Assembly (NCBI GenBank): GCA_031308135.1
Contig: JAHLJT010000631.1
Coordinates: forward strand, 224,263,654 to 224,327,653
Direction of reading: 5' to 3'
Length of the DNA stretch: 64,000 nucleotides
DNA from: Acheta domesticus
Lineage: Eukaryota; Arthropoda; Insecta; Orthoptera; Gryllidae
How positions within the stretch are numbered: the first letter of the stretch is position 1; each line of letters opens with the position of its first letter. The position numbers and the translations under genes are program-made. This document shows, piece by piece, positions 41,601 to 50,660 of the stretch. The notes under the pieces are model-generated. The model was not told where the DNA came from, ran no database searches, and was given only the letters and a program-made list of their open reading frames with translations.

Positions 41601-44600
41601 TATAATGTAATTACTTATTTTTATAGTTAGTTATTGTAGGTAGTTTAGTAGGTAGGTAGTTTATAGTTATTTTTTAGTTGTTGTAGATATATTCTTAATT
41701 AATAATTATTACCAACCTTGTAAACAAGTTAAAAATACTTTACTCCTGGAGTCGATTATACCGATATACATGTAATTTATTTATAATGTTTTTCCAGACA
41801 TCAGGCGGCATAATTTTAAATACTGCTACTAAAATATACAGCGATACAAGTTTTCCTTTGAAAAAAGATTTCCATGAGGAAGCAGAAAAATATCTCTTGG
41901 CTGACGCAGAAAATGTGGACTTCAAGAACAACCCAAAAGCCTCTCTTCTTGCGATCAATTCTTGGGTAGAGGGACAAACAAACAATAAAATCAAAAACTT
42001 ATTCTCGGAAGGTTAGTGTGTAAAAATGTTTTTACCATATTTAAAATTATTCTTTATGTTTCAACAGTACTAGTTAGTATACACAGTCAACATTCGAGAA
42101 ACACTTCAACTCATCGGCACGTACTATTTAAGTGTTGCGTTTTTCTTGCCGCTGAATTAAAGGGATGCATTTCTCGCACCTGGTGCTTATTTTATACAGA
42201 TATATCAGTAGGTAATGAGCTTCGGGAAAAGCAATTTTTACCTTTTGTTATTTTCTCGCTATGAAAGTGGTTTCAACCAACACTTTTTGCAGGAGACGTA
42301 ACTTCTGAAACAGTAATGATAATGATTAATGCAATATATTTTAAGGGGAAGTGGAAAACCCAATTTAACCCTTCGTTTACAAAAAAAGAACCATTTCATA
42401 TTTCAACATCCCAAGAGAAAGAAGTTGATATGATGCATAACAATTCTGACTTTGGATATTCGAAACATGCAGAATTAGAAGCAAAAATCTTAATTTTGCC
42501 TTATGTGGTTTGTGACAACTTTTCATTGCTTTTGTAACTTTCATTTTCATTTCAATATTTACATTCTGTGCATGATTTTTACCGATACATATATTAGAGA
42601 CAAAGAGGGAACTCACTTTTGTTTCATTGTAGGGTGATACGATGTGTATGATGATTTTATTGCCAAACACGATAGATGGTCTTGCAGAAATGGAAAATAA
42701 ATTACATTCAATAAAAATTGAAGATTTGGTAAAGAATACTAAAGTAACAAAGGTAGCTGTAGCCTTACCTCGTTTTGCACTGGAAAAAACTATGGACTTG
42801 AAAGACATTCTTCAAAAAGTAAGTTGCAAAGGCAATCATTTACATTTTTTTATAAAATATTTTTCTATTAAATGCTTTGTACTCAACAGTTAGGTATGAA
42901 CTCGATGTTTGATGAATCATTAGCTGATTTTTCTGGCATTAATGAAACAAAAGGTGCACATATCAGTAAAATTATTCAGAAAGCTTTTATTGAAGTAAAT
43001 GAAGAAGGCTCAGAGGCAGCTGCTGCATCAGGTAAGCTGTTCCGAGTTAGCTTTTTCCGAGTAAGCTGTTCCGAGTAAGCTGTTCCTACAATATGTACTA
43101 CAGTGGCGGCTCTACCATAAGGTCACATGGTCACGTGCCCTCCCACTTGTAAAGGAAAATATTGATAGTGGACTGAAATGCGTGTCATATTATCGAGTAA
43201 TAATTCTAGAGAATTTACGTAAAGGTTTTCACGGGCGATATCGATACTATTTCACAGCGCTGATAACGAGGTAGTTGTGGCAACAGGGCGAAGTCCGCAA
43301 GCTTCGTGTGACCAGCTCCCTCCCGTTCAGCAAAGCTTTTCCTCATAGTGCGAGGAAAAAAGGGAGGGGGTAATGCTCCCTTAAGGCCCTTCACGGTCAC
43401 AAGTTTTTTGTGACTGCCACTGCAAGCGCCACTTTACAGATGTACAAACAACGCTCGTAGTGTCTGAGAAATGAAATGCTGATTAGCTCAGGACCCGCGT
43501 AATCTTCACAATATCAGCAGCTGTGATTCTGTGAGATTTTTTTTTCTTGATCGTGAGCGTTTGTTGTTTCAATTGAATTGTTCTCTCTTCTCACTCTGCC
43601 TAGTTAATATGTGAGAAACCAATGAGGAATTTCAAGTGTTTTTCAGTTTACAGCGCTTAAACTTCAAAATAAAATTTTTATTAGTTATTTTCTAGCTTTT
43701 TGTTTTGTGCCCTACCTGGCCTGAAGTTTAGGAGCCGCCACTGATGTACTAAATATAATGTAATATTTAGTACACTGTAATATTTAACTTGTTTTGAAGT
43801 AATCACTTACAGGGTCGACATACTGAAGCTCAGACAAACATATTATTGACATACATAATGAAGTTCAGACAAACTTTCAAATTCAGTTACATTTTTGTCG
43901 ATAATGTAAACGCAAATTCAACTAATCAATTCCAATTTAAATTAAAGTTTTGGTTAGAAATTGTGACTTACTGCAGCGGTAGCCAAATTAAACGAAAAAT
44001 GCACATCAGTAGTGTGATCTCGCAGCTACATAATTTCAAATATCAGAATGTCATTACCAATATTAAAAGTAATTATTACGGACCAGATTTCAATGCAAAG
44101 GCAATTTCCTCCTGTAGTCAGAACGTTTGGTCGACACTGGCTTGATATACTGCGATTTTTGTAGGAAGAGCTCTCAAGATAACTCAAATCCCATCTTCGC
44201 GATGGAATATGTCACGGCATTTCGTATCATTCACAGTCGTTCCGCTAGATTTCGCACGATCGCGACCGTATGAAGCAGTGCTTGCGATCATGCGACTTCT
44301 ACCGGCAAGACTGAGAAAGACGCGAAATGCCGTGACATATTCTATCGCGAAGATGGGATTTGAGTTATCTTGAGAGCTCTTCCTACAAAAATCGCAGTAT
44401 AAATATGTCGAGTTCAGACGCTATCTGGAGGAGAATTCTGGTAATCTTTGATCTAATTGCAGTGTTGTAATGTAGTACGTTTTCCTACTTGTAAGGAATG
44501 TTACTTTTTCCTTTAAGGCTTCATCTTTTGCTGTCTTCATTTCGTTTCTTTTTCTTCTGGCAGAAAAGTGCCATTCTTCTTCAGTGTTTAAAGAAACGTT

Positions 44601-45769
44601 TTTGAAAATCATCTTTTTCTGCCTTAATTTCGTTTATTTTTCCTCTGGCAGAAAAGTGCCATTCTTCTTTAGTCTTTAAAGAAACGATTTTGAAAATCTG
44701 TTCTATTCATTTTTCATCCCAGAGTCCCATTTCTTTCCAGTCTTTAATTCGAGAGATTGTGTACTGTTCCTCCAGATCACTCCTCAAAAGCTTTGCTAAC
44801 GAGTACCAACGGTAACGGTGCGTCGAGATTGGGAAATTATGAGAGCAATCTCTCACATGAAGATTGACATGAAAATGGAACATAAGCAATTTCAAGTAGG
44901 GCAATGTTTAGTAGCACATATATTTGGCGATCATTTTTCCACATTATGAATCTGAATAAAAGATTTCAACGAGCTAACCTCTCTGATGATATGTCACGGG
45001 CAATCATGAAATTATCATGGGTCTTTTTAAATAGAATGCAAAGGGCTTAATAGTTTAATTCGATGTCGTAAGCGGTGAATACATAGTGTTCGTTGGTTTG
45101 ATTTTAGAAATATATAATAAACTCTTGACAGAAATTAAACCAGAAAATAATCCTGATTTTTTTGAAGAATAATATGTTTTAGCTTTGATAGCACCGTCTT
45201 ATTCAATTAAACGTAGTTAATGCAAAAACGTTTATCGGTGTTATCAACACACAAAAACGATTCAGTGTCATAATTTTGTGTTTAGTTAACATCGTAGCAA
45301 AGCGAATTACATTATCAGCCCTACATGCAATTTTAATACTTGGTGTCCAAATCAAATATTCGTAATTCATTGTAGTTTCATATATATTTTACACTGCAAT
45401 ATCGACAACAAGCATTTCCAATATAATACAAAATTTAATATTATTTGAACTAAATGTGGCCGTCCTGTTCTCTCTGACTGCTCTCAATTTACGCGCTATG
45501 GTTGGAATTGCGCATTCTAATTGGCGCTCCACCGGCAGACGCGCCCTCGGGGGAGGGAAGGAAGTTAAGCACTTGAAGATATGTATACTTCATTAAGTAG
45601 TATGTATAAGAGTAAGTAGTATGTATAGTTAAGTAGTATGTATAAGTTATATAGGTACTATGTATAGTTAAGTAGTATGTATAAGTTAGGTAGTATGCAT
45701 AAGTTAAGTAGTATGTATAAGAATATGTATAGTTCCATTCCATCCTCACTTCCCTGCACGTCACTGCAC

Positions 45770-45800
<31 letters not shown>

Positions 45801-47681
45801 ACTTCCTTTATATAACAGACGGGTAAATTAATAATATTAAACATATTTGTAATACACATATCAACATCTAGGAAACTAATTTATTTTTTAATTTACTCAA
45901 GTTTGGAGGAAAGGGATCAAAGATTGTCACAGGCAAACCGTTCCAGTCTCTAATAGTTCGATTCGCGAATGAATATTTCTCAACGTCCGTTTTCTGAGTT
46001 CTTGACTGAATTTTGTGCATGTGATCCGCTCTGCCGAAATAGGTTTCCCTAATCGACTTTGAATTTCTTTCCGCGCTGGAAAGCCTGTATATTCTTTATA
46101 CACAGCATAGAGACGCGATTTTATTCTTATTTCGAGTGACTCCCATACTCGGAATACATATACCAGGAATACAAGGAATTATTAGAAAAAGAATTGCAAA
46201 AATTAGGAGCAATAAATCTGTAGGTCCTGATGGAATACCAGGAGAAATACTAAAACTGGGAGGGGAAGCCATGATTCCGTACCTTGGGCGGTTAATGGAC
46301 GTAACTATAAATAATAATATGATACCTAAAAATTGGAAGGAGGCAATTGTAGTCTCGATTCACAAGGGAGGAGACAGAAGGGTTATTAACAACTACAGGC
46401 CTATTAGTTTGACATCAGTCTTATGCAAGCAGATGGAACACTTGATTGCAGAGTATATTAGAAAAGTTTGGAATAAAACTGATTGGCTTTTTCAAAATCA
46501 ACGCGGTTTTCGTCCTGGGTATTCGTGCGACAGCCAGACTATTGCTTTATGTCAGGACATAGCAGATTCACTGGACAAAGGGAGTAGGGTCGATGCAATA
46601 ATATTAGATTTTTCTAAGGCATTCGATCTTGTTCCACACGGTCTTTTAATTGCCAAATTGTCAGAAACGGGATTAGATCATCGAATAATCTTGTGGATAA
46701 AAGAATTTCTTTCGGAGCGCACTCAAACAGTCAGGATAGGCGATAAATATTCACCAAAAGTCGATGTAACTTCTGGGGTCCCCCAGGGAAGTGTGCTAGG
46801 ACCACTACTATTTTTAGCGCTCATTAATGACATTGCAAATGGAATAAAATCGAAAGTTAGTCTTTTCGCCGATGATTGTATAATATATAGAAGTATTGGC
46901 TCGTCTTCGGATGTAAATGTTTTACAGAACGATCTAAACTGTTTATGGAACTGGGCGTGCAAAAATAAGATGGAATTAAATCCGGAAAAGAGTAAATTCA
47001 TTTGTTTTACCAAGTGTCGTTCGAATGTACACTCCAATTATGAATTAGGAACCAACGTTATACCACGTGTAAAAAGCTGTAAGTATTTGGTTTTGGTCCT
47101 CAGAAGCGACTTGGACTGGTCGGATCATATTAACAAAACGGTAAAAAAAATCCTGGAGAGCACTGCATTTTGTAATGCGTATCCTAAAAAATAGTAGTCC
47201 AAATGCCCGATCCCTAGCATATACTACACTTGTTCGTCCTATTTTAGAATACGGATCAGCATGATGGGACCCGTACAGGAAAGGGCAAATTGAGGCGTTA
47301 GATAAAATTCAAAAACGGGCCGGTAAGTTTTCAAATCATGGGCGCATTGTTGATGAACGAGAAAAATGGGAGCCCTTATCTAAGAGAAGGGAACGGGCGC
47401 GTTTATGTGTAATGTACAAGACATACAGAGGAGACACAGCATGGGCAGATATCGGTAAAAGATTACATAAACCAGATTATAAAAGCAGAGGAGACCATCC
47501 GTGGAAAATACGATGTAGAAAACAAAAAACTGATGTAGGCAAGTTCTCCTTTGTGAATCGCACTATAGTAGATTGGAACAAACTACCTGCAAAAGCACTA
47601 GAGGCTCTTCCTTCTAATGTAGGCAAATTTAAAAATATGCAAAATTCTACTTAGATCACTATCAATACTGAGACAATTACC

Positions 47682-47731
<50 letters not shown>

Positions 47732-50185
47732 GTATTATTACTGATATAAATAGCATCATTATTAACACTGCTTTAGCTTTGGTGTAATTCTTAAGTTATT
47801 ATTATTATTGCAAATAGAGTTTTTGTTATTTTTATTATTATTGTCATGTCCGTTATACAGTGAAGTGAAGTGTTGTGTAGTGAAAGGGAAGGGAGTGTAG
47901 TGTAATGAAGGGGAGTGCAGTGTAGTGTAGTGAAGTGAAGTGTTAGTGAAACTAGAAATCAAGGAAAGGAAATAGCTTTAATTGCTCGCTACAAAAAGTA
48001 TGTTATTTTATTTACATTATTTTACAATTTGCCAGATTAAATTCGTTTCACAATTTTAAGTGCCAAATAAAATATTTTCTGCTGCAAACCGATTCTTTGC
48101 ATTAAAAGATTATACCGAGCATCAAAAAAGAAAGTAATATTAATTTTAACAATGATATTTCACGTATTAGTTAACCATTTGAGCTGTATATATTCCAAAA
48201 AGACTAAATATGCCTGTAACAAGTACTTGTAACTCAGTTTATGGATCAGTGACCAAATTTTGACTCGGTTTTTGTCCAATTTTACGGTCATTTGAATAAA
48301 TGCTGAGATGGTTCCTTGTTTTGCCTCTGGACTTATCTGTAAATTCTTCTTTCATTTTCACAGTTGCACATTTTCTAGAGGTCAGTGAGGAGTGTTGTTA
48401 TGTCATTATCCTTCTCCATGTTCTCGCAGCAGTAAGTCGATTCCCTCGCGAAGGGTACGATGAGGGAAAACAGCCAAAATCTGTAGCTTCTTGACCTCTG
48501 CTAATACTTTTTATTACACGGGAAGGAATAATTCTTATAATTTCTTGCCAAAAACGCTCGTTTTCACCGATAGAAGGTCGTGTGATATCGGACAGTGGGT
48601 GGCATCGGACAAAAGTAGTTTAGGGAACTGGGCACGGGTGGTAGCACGTGCTGCACTGTCAGTGTGTTCCTGGACACGAATTAGCTTTGCAGAGTACATC
48701 AATCAGTTTGGTTATAGCGACACGCATTACGTTTTTTTCATGCTGACCGGTGTACGAAGATTACTTTGGAGCTATGAAACTTTTCTTAGGATTAGTTTAA
48801 ATACATTCTACTGTGACTAGTATGTTTACTTAGGTGTATTTGTTACGTTACAGCAGTACAACGTTGTTTGTACAATTTATATCTGTGTTGTATTCTTCTG
48901 AAGGATGACGGTCGTTCGGGTGGTATCGGACAAAGTAGAATCGGATGGTACCGGGCAGTTACTTCTTCGCATTCTCTTCACTTTTCCATATTTCCTGCGT
49001 GTAGGTTGTTAGGAGGTAATATTCGAATACTAATGCGGATTTTGTCCGTGTTTCAGGAAACTATAGGTTAAATTCGCGGGAAATGGGAAGAATTAATAGG
49101 AAGATAGTCATGATGAAGGTCATTTGAAAAGAAAAACCCGTCAATAATGATAGTTGTGAAGCTATAAATTGAACATAATAGTTGAGTTTTTGTTTTTTAA
49201 TTCAAGAACTGTTATTTTTTCTTGTAACCAAATACTCATTGTTTCTTTGTATTAAGCAATTAAATATTTCTCTCAATAGTGAGCGTATCTTTGATGAATT
49301 GCTGTAAAAAAACTTCATTAAAATTATTTTACCATTATTTACTTAGTTGTCCGATACCACCCTCCACTCTTCAGACGTGTAAATTGTCAACGAATTTTAC
49401 TATTCCCAAATAATCATATTATTTTACTTTCAAACTAAACGGCTTTGATAGAGTATGTGGGTAAGAGATTGAAGTTTCATATTCTGTATTTTAAGAATAA
49501 TTTTAACTAACCTTAATTAAGAAATCATATTTAAAGCTAAGGTGACCGATACCACACGACCTTCCCCTATTCATAATGTAAATTGTATGTGGGCGAGAGG
49601 ATGGATTTAGAAATCGTGCATAGATTGCACTTCTCCCTAGAGTACGTCACACACAGTTCTTAACTTTTTGACGTTAAATAAAGTAAATCAATAAAATAGT
49701 TCTACTTTGTTTTAATATATATTACAATGAAAATTGAATAAACCAAATTTTAGTACTCGTGTCTACCTGCTCTGAACAAATCGTCTGCGCATGTACTCTC
49801 CTGACCGCAGTGATTCTATCAGTAAGCTGGAATTTCAGCAATCGTAGTTTATTTTGACAAGGAAGCATATGATACTGAATTTGGATCCCTGTGATTTTTT
49901 TGTGAGAACTTTATTAAAAATAAAACTCCATTTGAGACATACCAAGTTTGTATGTTGCGTAATCAGCATGAACCGTCCTTATATAGGGTTGTATAAGAAT
50001 ATGAAGAATTCATTAAAATTGTATTTATATTTTCATAATTTTGTATTCCAGGTGCTGGAATGATGGTGCGCAGTATGCCACGCTATGAAGACTTCGAAGC
50101 TAATAAACCGTTTTCGTTCTTTTTGTTAGAACTAGAAAAATCTATTGTTCTATTTCAAGGACGTTATGTGGGAGAGGTATTGTAA
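32858..50185 (+). CDS. Serpin gene (7 coding exons, 381 aa, no signal peptide, P1 Arg)
   Basis: Exons 32858-32932, 33541-33720, 41798-42011, 42293-42507, 42633-42818, 42890-43031 and 50052-50185 join in phase (0, 0, 1, 0, 0, 1) to a complete serpin of normal length. All introns are GT-AG. Landmarks: helix A (SSHQFRGKLYN), shutter (NIVFSSTSLEVLL), helix F region (INSWVEGQTNNKIKNLFSEG), strand 3A (NAIYFKGKW), s2B-s3B (ILPYVGDTMCMMILLP), and hinge EEGSEAAAAS with small residues at P15-P8, as in inhibitory serpins. The canonical hinge length places the scissile bond at Arg344-Ser345 (VRSMP), predicting inhibition of trypsin-like proteases. The end is ANKPFSFFLLE with a short C-terminal tail. No leader precedes the ATG, and an in-frame TGA lies at 32843, so it is probably intracellular. 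An unseen upstream exon could change that. Confidence 0.88.
33541..33720 (+). CDS. Serpin exon 2 (residues 26-85)
   Basis: Acceptor TTTCTACAG, donor TTGAAG|GTATGT. It codes for ILRQTPGNIVFSSTSLEVLL and ACMGAKGNTAEEIQTALEL, i.e. strand 6B, the shutter region and helices B-D. The shutter serines are kept, but the usual Pro after the first Ser is Ser here. Confidence 0.9.
35378..36925 (+). repeat. Rep-A family, most complete plus-strand copy
   Basis: About 1.55 kb with GGCACAGACTTTCCCGTAAT at the start and CGCGCAGCATTACATAACTT then CGTATACTGGAAAGT at the end. Both outer ends carry an ACTTTCC-type word in inverted orientation. The body is rich in AAATTTTT runs and the word GAGCGTTTCTGAAAATGC. 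Near the 3' part comes ATCGTACG-flanked CACAGACGGCCGGACAGACG. No ORF of note. At least four other copies lie in this window (5775, 39585, 52540-54010, 61690). The class of element is unknown to me. Confidence 0.7.
37388..37464. repeat. (CT)n then (AT)n microsatellites
   Basis: About 33 bp of CT repeat followed by about 42 bp of AT repeat. It directly borders the solo LTR. The Ile-Tyr and Arg-Glu repeat peptide read on the minus strand is just a translation of it. Confidence 0.95.
37465..38588 (-). mobile_element. Solo LTR, minus strand, same family as the 25.97-kb element
   Basis: Reverse complement begins TGTGATATACCAAAATATTA and ends TACATTTCA, and follows the 1,434-bp LTR along its length: GCCTTAGCAACGCCGGCG, TACTGCAGTA, GGTCATGACC, GCCATACTGTATA and AACCTGTTCCTGGCGCCCAA. 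It is 1,124 bp, missing the region of the 36-bp array and more, and is much more diverged. ATAT flanks both ends, a possible target duplication inside (AT)n DNA. It lies antisense in serpin intron 2. Confidence 0.85.
38596..38626. repeat. (AT)n microsatellite
   Basis: A second AT repeat, beginning 8 bases after the right end of the solo LTR. This suggests the LTR inserted into one long AT microsatellite. Confidence 0.9.
38627..39320 (+). other. CpG-rich block, possible LTR-like sequence
   Basis: From about 38680 to 38960 the sequence is GC-rich (CTGGCGCCGCGCCGGCGAG and similar), unlike the surrounding intron. It starts TGTAGCATTACCG and near 39308 has TTGGCAGCAGCGCCC, which resembles a primer-binding site after an LTR. 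There is no second LTR and no coding region. Alternatively it is an intronic regulatory CpG block. Uncertain. Confidence 0.25.
39585..40395. repeat. Rep-A palindromic copy
   Basis: The left half (39585-39960) is a minus-oriented piece of Rep-A with a CCGTCTGTCTGTCTG run. The right half (39965-40395) is a plus-oriented piece ending in CGCGCAGCATTACATAACTT. They meet at a perfect inverted word: CACCTTAATAAGTGTATTTT (about 39965) and its complement near 39845-39870. The whole could fold into a long hairpin in the serpin pre-mRNA. Confidence 0.65.
40445..40590 (+). pseudogene. LINE 3' fragment (same family as 59190-61235)
   Basis: CAGTATCAACAGCTC, ACAATGCATGTACGTATGTT and CCAGATGACATTAAACAATT match the 3' end of the RT ORF at 60570-60670 with small indels. 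It is a 5'-truncated dead copy in serpin intron 2. Its AT-rich continuation to about 41500 may be 3' UTR. Confidence 0.65.
41798..42011 (+). CDS. Serpin exon 3 (residues 86-157)
   Basis: Acceptor TTTTTCCAG, donor GAAG|GTTAGT, ends in phase 1. It codes for TSGGIILNTATKIYSDTSFP through AINSWVEGQTNNKIKNLFSE: strand 2A, helix E, strand 1A and helix F. The phrase INSWVEGQTNNKI is near-consensus for serpins. Confidence 0.92.
42293..42507 (+). CDS. Serpin exon 4 (residues 157-228)
   Basis: Acceptor CTTTTTGCAG. It starts inside Gly157 and codes for DVTSETVMIMINAIYFKGKW (strand 3A) to KILILPYV. The donor after 42507 is GTTTGT; a donor three bases earlier (GTGGTT) would remove one residue, but the longer form fits the family spacing of ILPY-x-GD. 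Confidence 0.88.
42633..42818 (+). CDS. Serpin exon 5 (residues 229-290)
   Basis: Acceptor TTCATTGTAG, donor CAAAAA|GTAAGT, phase 0 on both sides. It codes for GDTMCMMILLPNTIDGL, helix G-H region and VAVALPRFALEKTMDLKDIL, the strand leading to helix I. Confidence 0.92.
42890..43031 (+). CDS. Serpin exon 6 (residues 291-338), hinge region
   Basis: Acceptor ACTCAACAG, donor TCAG|GTAAGC, ends in phase 1. It codes for LGMNSMFDESLADFSGI, HISKIIQKAFIEVNEEGSEA and AAAS. The EEGSEAAAAS hinge (P17-P8) is the hallmark of inhibitory serpins. The exon ends within P7, leaving the variable part of the reactive loop to the last exon. Confidence 0.92.
43101..43743 (+). mobile_element. hAT-type MITE (643 bp) with perfect 8-bp target duplication
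   Basis: Ends CAGTGGCGGCTC and GAGCCGCCACTG are inverted repeats. The 8-bp ATGTACTA flanks both sides (43093-43100 and 43744-43751), as expected for hAT elements. No transposase. It sits 70 bp after the splice donor of serpin exon 6. The fresh target duplication suggests a fairly recent insertion. Confidence 0.88.
44146..44401. mobile_element. Palindromic TA MITE, well preserved copy
   Basis: TA at both borders, then nearly perfect inverted arms of about 90 bp: CTGCGATTTTTGTAGGAAGA ... GATGGAATATGTCACGGCATTT and its complement ending AAAATCGCAG. The loop contains GATTTCGCACGATCGCGACC. The TA duplication suggests a Tc1/mariner-related MITE. A diverged relative is at 2092-2327. Confidence 0.85.
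44505..44910 (-). other. Short direct repeat with coding-like minus-strand frames
   Basis: TCTGGCAGAAAAGTGCCATT and its flanks occur twice (about 44558 and 44647). On the minus strand both give EEWHFSARRKRNE-like peptides, and a neighbouring minus frame reads TISRIKDWKEMGLWDEK. No family was recognised. It could be a fragment of an unknown element or a decayed exon. Confidence 0.3.
45593..45735 (+). repeat. Minisatellite, about 18-bp unit
   Basis: Degenerate units of TTAAGTAGTATGTATAAG, about eight copies. The Tyr-Thr-Tyr repeat peptide of the minus strand is a translation of it. Confidence 0.85.
45770..46134 (-). pseudogene. LINE 3' end, minus strand, with (TTA)n tail
   Basis: Read on the minus strand from 46134 to 45770, the sequence resembles the C-terminal part of the neighbouring plus-strand LINE: KTDVEKYSFANRTIRDWNGL, then PFPPNLSKL and a stop, followed by 3' UTR and (TTA)n at 45776-45801. 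Upstream residues are frame-shifted. It meets the plus-strand copy head to head at about 46135. Confidence 0.7.
46136..47194 (+). CDS. LINE reverse transcriptase (main part)
   Basis: 352 codons. RT motifs: SNKSVGPDGIPGEILK, YRPISLTSVLCKQME, NQRGFRPGYSCDSQ, IILDFSKAFDLVPH, TSGVPQGSVLGPLLFL, the catalytic LFADDCIIY, and WACKNKMELNPEKSKFI. It would copy the element's RNA at the target site. The N-terminal endonuclease is missing through 5' truncation. The frame is lost after about 47130 (KKILESTAF), and the C-terminal part continues in another frame. No recent activity is likely. Confidence 0.85.
   Translation: MTPILGIHIPGIQGIIRKRIAKIRSNKSVGPDGIPGEILKLGGEAMIPYLGRLMDVTINNNMIPKNWKEAIVVSIHKGGDRRVINNYRPISLTSVLCKQMEHLIAEYIRKVWNKTDWLFQNQRGFRPGYSCDSQTIALCQDIADSLDKGSRVDAIILDFSKAFDLVPHGLLIAKLSETGLDHRIILWIKEFLSERTQTVRIGDKYSPKVDVTSGVPQGSVLGPLLFLALINDIANGIKSKVSLFADDCIIYRSIGSSSDVNVLQNDLNCLWNWACKNKMELNPEKSKFICFTKCRSNVHSNYELGTNVIPRVKSCKYLVLVLRSDLDWSDHINKTVKKILESTAFCNAYPKK
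47195..47654 (+). pseudogene. LINE C-terminal region, frame-shifted
   Basis: In shifted frames: LEYGSA, then RKGQIEALDKIQKRAGKF, then from 47412 MYKTYRGDTAWADIGKRLHK and FSFVNRTIVDWNKLPAKALE. This is the usual C-terminal region after RT in this LINE family. The stop at 47652 is followed by a short 3' UTR and the TTA tail. Confidence 0.75.
47850..47950 (+). repeat. GTGAA/GTGTA-type simple repeat
   Basis: A purine-rich run of GTGAAGTGAAGTG and GTGTAGTG steps over about 100 bp. Confidence 0.8.
48200..49695 (+). pseudogene. LINE 3' UTR remnants (family of 59190-61235)
   Basis: The part at 48205-48345 (CCTGTAACAAGTACTTGTAA, AAATGCTGAGATGGTTCCTT) matches 60833-60970. The part at 49635-49695 (GTACGTCACACACAGTTCTT ... 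TTTTTGACGTTAAATAAAG) matches the end of that LINE at 61180-61230. The 1.3 kb between has no recognised feature and may be an insertion. No coding sequence is left. Confidence 0.5.
50052..50185 (+). CDS. Serpin exon 7: reactive loop and C terminus (residues 338-381)
   Basis: Acceptor TTGTATTCCAG. The first two bases complete Gly338 (P7), then AGMMVRSMPRYEDFEANKPF and SFFLLELEKSIVLFQGRYVG EVL before the TAA. P1 is Arg344 and P1' Ser345. ANKPF-x-FFLLE is the conserved strand 4B/5B region; Ser occupies one position that is usually hydrophobic in the family signature. The phase-1 join to exon 6 is exact. Too short and ATG-less for ORF finders. Confidence 0.9.
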
Positions 50186-50660
50186 TGTTGATACTGTAAT
50201 GGATTTTGCTGACTTGTCAAAGAGAGGCAGGATGCGAAAGGCGATATAAATTCACTTTAATTAAAACAAAACATGTGACTATTACTTGACGCCCAGGTGT
50301 CATCCTGGCTTTTATTATTTCGATTAAGCTTTGTATTTGACATTTCCAATAGTTCTACTACGCACACACTAGCTCGCGGACACGTAGGAGGTGTTGTTAA
50401 GGAGTTGCCTAAGCATTTGGCACTCCCCATTCCCAATTATCATGGGGCGTCTCCATCGTCTCACTTCAAAGTTCCTCTATTTGCTAGCCCAAACTCTCCA
50501 GTACTGCGCCCTCCAATTCCTGCTCTGTTTTGGCAAGACTTCAAAGACATCCACATACCGCAATTGTTAGTTTATCAGGTTAGAAGACCTGGAATCTAAG
50601 TTGTGTGTTTTGTACACCGTTCCGAAATCAATACACTTTCATATTTTAAAAAAATAAATT
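50186..50660 (+). terminator. Serpin 3' UTR with polyadenylation signal
   Basis: The stop codon is followed by about 470 bp without further exons. An AATAAA at 50653-50658 is the first clear polyadenylation hexamer. A 100-codon frame at 50297-50599 has no recognisable domain. Confidence 0.5.

Larger units (their letters stand above)
33721..41797 (+). other. Serpin intron 2 (8.1 kb), filled with repeats
   Basis: It contains Rep-A copies (35378-36925, 39585-40395), microsatellites, a solo LTR and a LINE fragment, listed separately. At 34505-34580 there is a hairpin-forming tract (GATGTGTATATATACTCCTA and an inverted match ending at ATACATCATTG). AATTCAATCAGCTACATAA is duplicated near 34692 and 34710. 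No extra exon was recognised. Confidence 0.75.
46135..47735 (+). mobile_element. 5'-truncated non-LTR retrotransposon with (TTA)n tail
   Basis: It starts inside the RT region, runs to the stop of the RT ORF and ends with a TTA microsatellite (about 47683-47730), a type of 3' tail known from several LINE clades. The second copy, 45770-46134, is inverted. The clade was not determined; CR1, Jockey or I-like groups are all possible. Confidence 0.8.
43032..50051 (+). other. Serpin intron 6 (7.0 kb)
   Basis: It separates the hinge exon from the reactive-loop exon. It holds a hAT-type MITE, a TA MITE, two LINE copies, a minisatellite and simple repeats, listed separately. It was searched by eye for further reactive-loop exons (a phase-1 acceptor followed by a Pro-Phe motif near 20-25 codons); none was found, but decayed ones could be missed. 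Confidence 0.75.

Noticed and set aside
49800..50051. Alternative serpin loop exon upstream of the last exon
   Set aside because: No second acceptor followed by a hinge-compatible frame with a Pro-Phe motif was found; the frame at 49854-50063 has no serpin features.
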